From: Prostheceraeus crozeri | Lineage: Eukaryota > Platyhelminthes > Polycladida > Euryleptidae | Length of the DNA stretch: 64,000 nucleotides | Reading direction: 5' to 3' | NCBI GenBank assembly: GCA_907163375.1 | Contig: CAJQUW010008996.1 | Location: 563,001-627,000, forward strand | Shown: positions 45,290-55,186 of the stretch, piece after piece | Numbering within the stretch: the stretch's first letter is position 1 | Layout of the letters: the number at the start of each line of letters is the position of its first letter | Notes under the pieces: model-generated | What the model saw: only the letters and a program-made list of their open reading frames with translations | What the model was told of the DNA's origin: nothing | Databases searched by the model: none | Program-made: the position numbers and the translations under genes

Positions 45290-45840
45290 GCTGACAACAA
45301 AGGTCTGTCGCAGTACACTGAATAGGGACTGAATAGTAAACTGACCCAGGAATCGAACCAAAGTCCGCGGTGGAGACGATTTTCCACCTTCTTCACTAGG
45401 CCACACTGACGGCTCAAAAAGGAGCGCGAGTGAAAGCAGATGTCATCTCCAAGTGATATCGATAGCTTATTGTCCTATTATTATTGACAGTGGGATCTCA
45501 TCTCCACCACGGACTTCGGTTCGATTCCTGGGTCGGGCGAGTGCGGTCGGGGAATCAAAGTTGTTAGTATTTGGAAAATGCCCTGAACAGTCATTGCGTA
45601 ATAGTTGAGTCGGAAAGAGTCAGGTTTTTAAAGATGTTAATTAATATTTTTCTTACGCACAAAATTTTTCGATCGCCTTCCAGCAATCATCTTCAGGTAC
45701 TGTACCTGAAGATGATTGCTGGATGGCGATCGAAAAATTTTGTGCGTAAGAAAAATATTAATTAACATCTTTAAAAACCTGACTCTTTCCGACTCAAAAG
45801 TTGTTAGTGTCTTTTATTGACTTAATCGCTGTCAAATATT
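45290..45840. mobile_element. Inverted pair of tRNA-like modules, locus 1
   Basis: The minus-strand module has B box GGTTCGATTCC (complement at 45349-45359) and A box TGGCCTAGTGA (complement at 45393-45403). A spacer with AGTCATCTCCAAGTGATATC-like sequence follows, then a plus-strand module with B box GGTTCGATTCC (45518-45528). The plus module has lost its A-box half. The modules carry the same CCGCGGACTT stretch as locus 2 at 54.2 kb. The plus arm is interrupted by a 228-bp palindromic insertion. Confidence 0.65.
45569..45796. mobile_element. 228-bp palindromic insertion with 12-bp TSD
   Basis: AAAGTTGTTAGT is repeated at 45557-45568 and 45797-45808. Between them, about 94-base arms (45609-45702 and 45703-45796) form an almost perfect palindrome centred near 45702. 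Each arm contains CTGAAGATGATTGCTGGATG, then GCGATCGAAA. A 12-bp TSD of irregular sequence fits target-primed reverse transcription. Probably derived from the end of a Penelope-like or related retroelement. Confidence 0.65.
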
Positions 45841-46309
45841 GAATTTTTATTTCATCATAACGACTAACTGACTGAAATGGCATTTTCATTATTCTAACTT
45901 CGCTAGCGACGCTATCAATCCATGAAATCCTTCTTCTCCGTCTCATTTCTCTCCTAAATCGTCTACGAATGGCTCATTATTTAAACAACGTTTGCCTATC
46001 AGATCACCAAGAGTTGTCGTGATCGCATTTTCGTATCTTTTACCCACGATAACTCATAATGTCCAAGAATAGATGCAAATAAATGGCATCATCGTGAACA
46101 GCGCTTGAGTTATTTACAACTCGGTGAAAAGCACTTCAAACAGGTGAGCAAAAAGCATTAAATAAAAAGATTAAAAATTTATCACACTTTTTCGCGGTCG
46201 ATCAAGTTACAGGGAATGTAGTTTACACAAAATGTTCTCTTACAAGTCGAATTATTGCAGTAAAGGGCAACATGAGCGAGAGATCCAACAACATTGAGTG
46301 TAGCAGCGA
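45841..46309. other. No gene seen
   Basis: AT-rich spacer; nothing recognised. Confidence 0.3.
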
Positions 46310-47165
46310 AGAATGAATGAATGAAATAAGAATTTTATTCAAGTGGCATATCGTCAAAAGACTTCTAGGACACTTTACATGTGATAACAAACACAAAAGA
46401 CAGACAGGCAGATGCAATAAGCAGACAAGACAAAAATTCACGAAAGATAATTTATTCAACAGGCAATGCGCTTTTGAAAGACGCTAAAAAGTGTAATGGT
46501 TACTTTTGATTCTTCAAAGGCTCCGGTAGCGCATTCCACGCGCGAGTAGCAGCAGCAAAGAAAGAGCGAACACCAAGCGTAGGATTCCGCACGAAAGAGA
46601 TGACGAGGTCCGATGAACTGGCCGGGCGTGGAGGGGAACGATGAGGTTGGCTTGAGACAGAGATTAATTGTTCGTGTAGATAAGCAGGTGCCAGATACAA
46701 AATACACTTACTTACAATAGTCACTAGGCATTGGTTGATTCTCGCATGAATCGGGAGACATTTAGGTTCCCTGAAGTAGTTAAGATACTGACGAGCATCG
46801 ACTAGACTGAAAAATAAGGCGAGCCGATGCATATAGAACAGCTTGGAGTCGGCTTAAGTGAGTTCATGGCATTCCGGAGAGCACTGATATACAGTAATCC
46901 AAACGTGGAATGTCCAATGACGTTACTTATGTAGTAAAAAGAGCGGGAGAAATACTGCGACTCGCAGTTCGAATTTGTCTGAGTACAGCAAAGCATGTTG
47001 CTACACGGTCTTAGAAATGAATAAGGTGAAGATATAAGGTGAATATCACTGTTGATTATTACACCGCGACACCCGATGGATGATTGTGCACACAGTGAGT
47101 AGTTACCAATATGAAAAGGATCGAACGTCAATTTCTTCCTTCTTTGAGTTGAAGCACACCACAAA
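46310..47165 (-). mobile_element. CR1/L2-type LINE fragment, 5'-truncated
   Basis: The minus strand has reverse transcriptase C-terminal sequence. Upstream is FDPFHIGNYSLC followed by a GVIINSDIHL-like GV-x-x-D motif. Downstream are YLAPAYLHEQLISVS, GVRSFFAAATRAWNALPEPL and a stop, the standard ending of CR1, L2 and jockey-like polymerases. The frame shifts at least once, near 46.8 kb. The 3' end carries a TTCATTCATTCATTC microsatellite (about 46312-46326), as in CR1/L2 elements, instead of poly(A). The catalytic core is missing. Confidence 0.75.
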
Positions 47166-47282
47166 GCTTCACAGATATATTACAACAGCATGAGAGGAAG
47201 TCAATATCGCCTAACAAGCGGCAATGATGGATGCATGGCTAAAATGGTGGCATTTTATTTGTGAAATTAAGTCTAGAACATA

Positions 47283-48112
47283 GAGTAAGTATATATAGTA
47301 GGTAGAATATGAAAAAAAATCAGTGTACAGTAAATTTTTGTATCAAAATTTTCAACTTTTCGCGGAGATCACCTTCCTGTTGCCCAAAGAAATATCTGAT
47401 CACTTTTTAGGTAGCTAAATTTTCGCAAGTTATTCCTTTGTTAATATACTATTGACGTGACAACACTATATAAGTAGTATAAGGCTTATCAAACATCAAA
47501 AGGAATGAACATTTACTAACAAGTATCTTAATTAAGCGGAAATTGAACTGATTACAAGGGAATATCATGAAACATATTATAATGCAAGTCTTTATGGAGA
47601 ACGCAAGATTGTAATGCGCTTCTTGCTTAACATTTTAAGTTTTTAATAAATTTCCATCGGCATGATTTTATGATTCATTAAATTTATATTTCATTTCTTG
47701 AATTTCAATAATATTGCGGACCCATTTACATCTTTTGAAGTCAATTTTGATCTTTGTCTTTGATCATGACATTTTGCTATTTCAGTGCCAGGTTCTGTGA
47801 CATGATCACGCTTAAGAATATGCACTTGTTAATAAGGCTGAGCATCAAAGTAACAGTAATCCATCGCTATGCATCGAATTGCCATTCCAAGTTTGACATG
47901 ACAGGGAGGATTTGTAAAATACTATCCTTTCGTCTGCATTATCACTATCAGTGAAATCCGTGCATACATTTATTTCTCTAAAAGTGTAAAAATTTGCATA
48001 TCTCAGAATTGGTGCTGGGTCTCAACTCGAGTTCATTTAATAAAAACGAAACTGCATACACATTGGGGATTTAATTTATGCTTAGTTGCTACTCTACCTA
48101 ATATACTTACTC
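47283..48112. mobile_element. GAGTAAG element, copy B, most complete
   Basis: 830 bp, beginning GAGTAAGTATATATAGTAGG and ending CTACCTAATATACTTACTC, with TA at 47281-47282 and 48113-48114. Short imperfect TIRs, TA target and no coding sequence suggest a Tc1/mariner-type non-autonomous family. Other copies: A (38938), C (58163, inverted), D (41015, truncated) and E (33266, fragment). Confidence 0.75.
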
Positions 48113-48456
48113 TATGTAAAGAGTGTTTATCTCTAAGTACAGTTACGCAATAATCTCCTCACTGTCCTCTGATAAAATAAGACTGTAAATTATTGATTAC
48201 TTCCACGCTTAATGGGAGAAATTTGACCTTGGTTCTCGCCGGTATCGCACAAAACATCACACAAGTCGGCAATAACAGTCTGCGTTCCTTCCTCATCATT
48301 CCAGACATCTTTTGTTGAAGTGGTTCCTGAGTGACTGAACTTTTAACTTCAGAAATTTGCTGCCATCAAAGATCAGATGAATATTTTTGACAATGCACCA
48401 TGCTTGCGCTTCTTTTTATCATACAGGCAATTTGCAAGTGACATGAAGCATTGATT
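47995..48456. repeat. 462-bp duplicated block, copy 2
   Basis: Appears identical to 41521-41982. It covers the last 118 bases of element B plus 344 bases of flank. See copy 1. Confidence 0.8.
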
Positions 48457-49708
48457 GCAATATCAAGTCTCTGTGGTCCAGAATTTGAAAAGTCTTTCAA
48501 ACTAAATTGCATGCCTCTCTATTATTTTGCATATGATATTGGTGTGAAGATGCAGTGAGATTAAACTACGATCAGTCTCACTAACCCATCAATATCACAT
48601 TGACGAATTGCGAACATAGACAAATGCTTTAGTGCAATGTACTAGTCCTTCCACGTAAAAGATTAGTAAAGCTTTCCGGTCATGCTAGCCGGTCACGGTA
48701 TGTCGGAATTAAGTTTTTGTGCTTAATAAACACATGCAGCATAACTTGTCAGGTTAGCCAGAAATTGTATACATGCTGCAGACGCTGATGAACAAGGAGC
48801 GGTGATCGCTTGACGTGCAATTTCACATACTTTACATGTGCAGCCATGGGGGAACTATTCCAAGAATGTCTATTTCTTTCACAATTTTTCCTCGCTCCTT
48901 TCGAATAGCATGTGATTGGTAAGTGCCACAAATACATCCAGGCAATTCTTCGTCGTGGGCATCATGGCCATTTAGGATAAATTTGTTAATCAAGATTAAC
49001 AAATTTTCAGTTATGGGACTCAATTCCCTAACCTTTTGAGGTAAATCAGACACACACGTAGACGATTCTCGGCGTGCGTTCTCATTATCTGCGGCAACGA
49101 TTCTCTGGTTGGTGTGCTGAATGAGACAGAATTCACATGAACAATAAACATCAATCGCTATGGAAATTCAAATCTCTGAAGTCCAACAAACTTTGTGTGT
49201 CATCGATGACACAAAAATCTTTCAATAACGGTCATAATCTACAGGATCATCAACGTCGTCCGTTGATATGGACGAGGAACTCATTCCAACCCCCTCCAAA
49301 ACTGAAGATGTCTTATTTATTTCTAAACATAACGTGAACCACCGAAGTGCAGATGATCCACAAAATGTTCTTCAAAAAACAGAATCAAAGCTGACGCAAA
49401 ACCACAACTGTATTGAAGAAAAGAAGTCATATTTTAATTATTTGAAGGAGAAAATATGTTTGCTTGAGTAGCCATGTTTAAAATTGTACATTTCACTTTT
49501 GTTCTTCGACGTTAATGTATCATATATTCGCAATTGTTCATGAATGTAGGTGTTTCACATTTTTTAGGCCTATTTGCGTGCTGTATATTCATGGTAGCAC
49601 TAGGCAGGTCTCCATTCCATTATAGCCTACTTTTTTATTAGGCCTGCTTGTGTAAAGGATTGTAACCCCGTAGATCTCTATTCCATTATAATCGATTATT
49701 AGGAAACA
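48457..49708. other. No recognised gene; two weak open stretches
   Basis: A minus-strand open stretch at 48832-49053 (ends GIVPPWLHM; contains ELPGCICGTYQSH) and a plus-strand one at 49268-49471 (MDEELIPTPSKTEDV, Ser/Lys/Glu-rich) have amino-acid composition not unlike real proteins, but no family, splice signals or repeats support them. They could be exons of a host gene. Confidence 0.2.
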
Positions 49709-52700
49709 AATGCATAATAATAGTAATTTATTTGTCTTCGTGCATGTATTGTAGATGTCCCATCGCATTATTTGACCTGGAAAGCAGATTATTGACCGCG
49801 CGAGAAATAATATTTACTCCAATGCACTGGAAGGAGCGCTATCTATGCCAATTATGATCGCTCTTGGCCTTGCTTTAGTATAGACTGAATCTGTGAATAG
49901 ATATTTTCACTATTGATCAGATTAAATTTCTATTCAAGTATCCTTGATAATCATAGACAAGTAAATCACAATCTGTCCTTGATCATCATAGCACGTCGTC
50001 AAATATAATTTTCTACGCAACTAGTACATGATCGCTTCTCTTTTTGTTTGTTTCACCCTCTTTGTGATTGTTGATTGTAAGGTATCGTAAAAGCCCGAGT
50101 CTGTAGGGTGAGACCATTTAAATAGAACTAGTTCGAATGCTATGATGAAGGAGGAATGTCTGTGAGGCATAGAGAGTGTTAGGGAATTCCAACTTTCAAT
50201 CCGTAGGATTTAGCGCAGGCCGGTTTGAAAATACAGATTGCAGAATTTTCATCAAAGATGTTGAGAAAGTGCATTGTCGTAAATTGTAATTACCAATCAG
50301 AAATGAAAAAACAGAGACAAATGGATTAACGCCCTTCCTAACATCATTGATTATAAAAGAAGACAACAAAACTATGAGTATTTGTGCATAACGCAGGTCT
50401 TACAACACGCCAAAGAATTGATTAAGAAATGAACATCTGATAGCCATGTAATCTATCATTGTTCGATTCCTTAATTAGTAGTAGTATAGGTATTCTACGT
50501 GGAATATGTATTCAGTCACGAAAAATTTCAACTGAGTATCAATTGAACATCGAAATCAAATTCCCGATGAATTATTTGAATCTAAAGAAATTTACAATTG
50601 AGTGTAAATTACTTCTTGTGCTTTCTTATTATTCAAGCAAGAACTACGCCTGCAGCTGAAAGAGTATCCTTTCGATTTCATTTACAGAGAATGTCGCGTT
50701 TAATATCGCCGTCACAAATTCTTGATCATGGATGCTTACTAATGAGGGCTCTAAATAGTCTTGCTTCCAGCTTATTCATATCTGACAGCTGAAAGGATAC
50801 CCGGGTACCTGGAAACTTTACTTGGACAGGTTTACCGCAGCAAACAATAAATATTACCAGATAATTCTTTTCCTTCCATTTCCACATCAAGCTACTCGTA
50901 TATTGACGGAAAGCATTGAAAGCCTCCAAAATATTGGATCGGAATAAGAGACAATGGAACTTTGCAAAACTATACATATTCAGGTTCTCCTCGACAAATT
51001 GTTGTGTGTGATGAGATGAAGATTTTGTCATCTCCTAGATGTTGCGGAAACACATTATTGGAGATGCTGGTGACTCACGTAAAAAACAGTGGGTAGTATC
51101 ACAACTATGATGGTAGAGCCTTTCTTTTCGAAAACCCATCCGTGCATTTGTCATGCGTCTCTTACGAGTATTTCCAGTGACTCTAAATTGATCAAGCAAA
51201 TTTTAATGAATGCTATTGAGATCATGAAGTCTTCTAGTGGATATTTATAATTTATCTAAAGACGTATAATCATGTCACAAATCGAACTGTTCACTAGTTC
51301 AGAAGGATCACAAAAGTTCAAAAAATTTCTCATTGAAACACATTGCCGAACCTCAGCTGCGCCCAACTATCTATTATCCTATCCCGTCCGATGATTGAAG
51401 TTGATTAGAAGTAATTGGCTTACATCAACTGATCATAAATTCAGCTGCGCAGTACCAAAAAATCTGGCAAAGATTTGATTCATGACTGCTTCTTGGTCGT
51501 CAATTGCTGATCTGTATCAGAGAGAAGTGAGAGAGATCATCGTCAATTCGTCCAACAGAATTATCCATTAATACTTTCCATCTATCTTCGTCCAAAAAGA
51601 AAGAAAATTTGTGTTCATCGGATGTTTAACAATGTAACTGATAATTGTAATGATACATCTGCATTTATATAATTTTCTTGGAATTCGGAAGCAATTGAGC
51701 AACCGCAGTGTGACTGCTCATAATCATATATCCAGTTGATTGATGAGATGAAGTCTCCTATAACTAAGGAAAGCCCTGCGCCCAGAAACCTAATTCGCCA
51801 GAAAACCGTCCTACGCTAAATCCTACGGATTGAGAGTTGAAAATCCCTAACACTTTCTATGCTTCATAGACATCCCTGACCATAGAAAGTCCTAGAATGG
51901 AAATTGCATGAGAATTATGGCACACAGCGGGGGAACTTAGTTAGGGCAAAACGTAAATTGTGCGAGCTGGTTTTTATGCTTTCTGATTGGCATTTATATT
52001 TATTCAGCCAATATGTAATCTGGATTGTTGCCCCTTGTCGAAAGATCATCTACATAAAGGGAATAATAAATCTACAAAATACTGCAGCGACAGTATGACA
52101 AAGAATGAAATCCTTCAAAACGTTCTGTACGTTTGTCACTTTGAAATATCGCTCCTATAATCTATCAAGAGTATAATCAGACACATGTGCAACCTGTAAT
52201 GTCGCTTTGCAGAACATAAATTACTCCAGCTTGAAATTAGAGGCCAAGAAATCTTAGAGCATTCCTTCTGCTTTAAGGGGTCCCCTGTTCACTATATTTG
52301 AACAATTTTCAAAATCTCTGCATGCATTCGAATATCAGCTGCCAAAATATCATCACACTACATGTATATCACATAAGTCATTCAATGATTAATTGATGAT
52401 TTCCAGCGACATTCTATCTATCTCAGAAATGATTGGAGGTAAAGAAGCTTTCAATGTGTTTATTCCAGAAAAGTGCAAGGTTTCTTAGCCACTTGAAGGA
52501 GAAATTATCCATTGATTAGAATTTTTGGGATGTTCTCACAGCCAATGCACCGACCACTTTCATTTATGATTCTGTGAAACAATTCTTAATTCTCATTCCA
52601 GTGTTGAAAAATTGGAAAATAGTTGTCAATGACTGCTACAAATAAACACAGCATCAATTCATGGAATAGTAGGCTATTTCAAATGAAACAATGCCACCAT

Positions 52701-52900
52701 CTCTCTTAAAATTTTGTTCATGAAAATCCTGCTTTGTGCTTTCAACAATTTCCGCATCCAACTCGGCAAATACTATAATACTAAATATTATCTCCCGCGC
52801 GGGCAATAATCTGCTTTATAGGTCAAATAAAGAGATAGGATGTCTACATCATATGCACAGAGACAAATAAAGACTGTGTATTGCACTCTTTGAAGTTTAT
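49709..52900. repeat. Large interrupted inverted repeat, possible old DNA transposon
   Basis: Outer arms 49709-49815 and 52783-52900 share, inverted, AAAGCAGATTATTG, the CCGCGCG segment and GTAGA-ATGTCC-like sequence. Inner arms 50152-50218 and 51810-51876 share TCAATCCGTAGGATTTAGCG and AGTGTTAGGGA. Between them sequence is unique and AT-rich with no recognised transposase. One element with long decayed TIRs, or one inside another, would explain it. No TSD found. Confidence 0.5.
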
Positions 52901-53352
52901 GCACTCCTTGGAGAGCATAAACTTATTTTGGAAGCAATATTGCACTGTAAAATGTAGATGCACCGAAATTACTGTTGCTTCAAGCATAAGATTTCCGTAG
53001 CATTTTTCTTAACTTTCTTAACATAGAAATATAGCACTGTTATGATTCCATTGTCTTACAGCAGAACACGCAAACTTCGCTTGCATTCGCAATGACTCAG
53101 AATTTCAAAGTGATTGCCATTAACTGCTTCATTGCTAATCAACTAAGATAAGTAGGCAATGAGTTGGAATCCATGGTAACCTTATTCTTCATATTGTCAT
53201 GTTTCATCCGACTAAAAGCATTGAAATCCTCAAATAGCACAAAATCATCTTCCTTATTTTAAGTGATGAAAGACAATCTTTTCAAGGATAGACGCTTACA
53301 AGTAGACAAAGAGAAAATCTACTTTCTTCATCAAAAGGAAAGTTTGATTGTT

Positions 53353-53386
<34 letters not shown>

Positions 53387-54196
53387 ATGCCATAGAACGT
53401 CTATTAAGTTGTAATCGAATGACATTACAATGTCCATGATTACTCGTTCGATTAGCAGCTATGGATGCTTTTACAGACTTATATTGGGTCCTCTATTTGT
53501 GTCTTATTGGGTCCGTGCATGTACTGCAGTTATACACGAGGTCCTAGCGCACGATCTCCTTATCACTTTTAATTTGTCGATTGTCAACCAGCATCAGTAA
53601 AACGACAATTCTTAGGCTCTACTTCCACTCGTCTTGCAAGCTATGGAGCGTCAAACATAGCAAAATTCCATTTGTTTATACAGATCCATGTACTTCCGAG
53701 CTTGGTGCACCAAATAACGTTATGATCTAACATTTATTTAATCACCCAAAATTGTCAATTCCCCAGACTTGTCAATTTCATGATTTGTATTGCACCTTTT
53801 AAGCAGATATCTTCCAGAGTAGGCGTTTTTCAACCCTGTGACTTCAAGGACTCGTGGCAACAGCATGAAGATCTTGAAAAAACCACTTAACATTTTAGTG
53901 GTTAAGCGCTGATAGATCTTTTGTGGTTGAGATTCGGCCTTATATGGTAGAAATGATATTCTCCCATTACTGTGAAGGAACTGCAGGCCACATGAAGATT
54001 AAGTCAATCGGGTGATTCAAAAGTTAGAGGAATTAAGTACAAAAAGTCTTAAAGGAGGTGAGGATCACTGTCAAGAGATCGGGTGACATAATGTATAAAG
54101 TAACATTTTCTTTTTTATTTGAGATATAGGCTAAGCCGACTGTTTGAGTTTTGGTTCCTTACGTCATGGCCTACACTTTCGATAAGAGTTAATATA
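52901..54196. other. No gene seen; GA microsatellite
   Basis: AT-rich. A (GA)15 microsatellite lies at about 53355-53385. Nothing else recognised. Confidence 0.4.
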
Positions 54197-54535
54197 TCTA
54201 AAGAGAATGACAACTATTAAGTCAATACAAGATACCAACACCCTTGATTCCCCGTCCGCACTCGCCCTTACCCAGGAATCTAACCGAAGTCCGCGGTGGA
54301 GATGAGCTTGCACCTTCTTCACTAGGCCACGCTGACGGTACAAAAGGAATGAGAGTGAAGGCAGAAGTCATCTCCAAGTGATATCCTTTTGTACCGTCAG
54401 CGTGGCCTAGTGAAGAATATGCGAGCTCGTCTCCACCGCGGACTTCGGTTCGATTCCTAGGTCTGGCGAGTGCGGTCGGAGAATCAAGGGTGTTGGTGTC
54501 TTGTATTGGCTTAACAGCTGTTATTCTCTTTAGAT
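54197..54535. mobile_element. Inverted pair of tRNA-like modules, locus 2
   Basis: The arms begin ATCTAAAGAGAATGACA (54197) and end with the complement TGTTATTCTCTTTAGAT (54535), running inwards over about 150 bases each. The plus-strand arm has A box TGGCCTAGTGA (54403-54413) and B box GGTTCGATTCC (54447-54457). The minus-strand arm has the complementary A box at 54327-54337 and a slightly changed B box. A spacer of about 35 bases with GTCATCTCCAAGTGATATC matches locus 1. This is the fuller copy of the family. Confidence 0.7.
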
Positions 54536-54615
54536 GTTCAATGAACTACGACAGACCTATGTTGTCAGAGGTAGCATAATGTGGCCTGATTCACTGTTTT
54601 GGTAAATCATGTGTG

Positions 54616-54719
54616 AGCCTAAGATTTCTGACGAAAGACGGTCTGAATAGTGTGTCTTATTGCCCTGTATGGCAGTAAGACAGACTATTCCGACTGTCTT
54701 CCGTCAGAAATCTTGGGTC
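54616..54719. repeat. 104-bp hairpin
   Basis: Arms of about 48 bases (GATTTCTGACG...CTTATTGCC and the inverted copy GGCAGTAAG...CGTCAGAAATC) with a six-base loop and a few mismatches. No TSD or coding sequence. Probably a very small foldback element or the joined ends of one. Confidence 0.6.
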
Positions 54720-55182
54720 CACTGCATACGCACGATCTATTCCGATTCCATGACCGAATATTTTTACAAAGTGTGATGTGCGCACCTTTCTTAGCAATAA
54801 TTGTGGCATATAAACAAATACTTAGACATTTTAAATGACCAGATTAATGCAAATGCAGTTTTTGATGCAGGTAGGCATACTAACTTCATTACTGTTCATA
54901 CTTTTGAAAGCGCAGACAATCGAACTTATATTATTTGTCAAAAATTACGATATTTTCTGATCACTCTGAACACTGAATTAAGATAGTCATTACAAATACT
55001 TTGATCGAAATCAGAAAACATCACAATGTGGATTACTGTGTTGAAGAAACTTGGACAGTAACTCAAGTTTTCCCAGTTTTGTTTATTTATTCTGAAAAGT
55101 TACTGAAAGCTTGGAGTAGGTTTGATATACAACCCGCAAATCCAACAAAGTAGTGTGAACTTTTGCTTTTATAACTTTGTAT
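54720..55182. other. No gene seen
   Basis: AT-rich spacer. Nothing recognised. Confidence 0.3.
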
Positions 55183-55186
55183 TTAT

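Noticed and set aside
46223-46459. Hydrophobic 78-codon minus-strand frame that could be a membrane protein
   Set aside because: It lies in the 3' untranslated part and microsatellite tail of a CR1/L2-type LINE and beyond it; not a gene.
50726-51031. 101-codon minus-strand open frame inside the large inverted repeat
   Set aside because: The peptide looks plausible, but there is no family, splice signal or second copy to support it.
45349-54457. Polymerase III boxes as true tRNA genes
   Set aside because: A and B boxes are present, but acceptor and anticodon stems do not fold as a tRNA and the modules occur as inverted pairs, so they are SINE-like.
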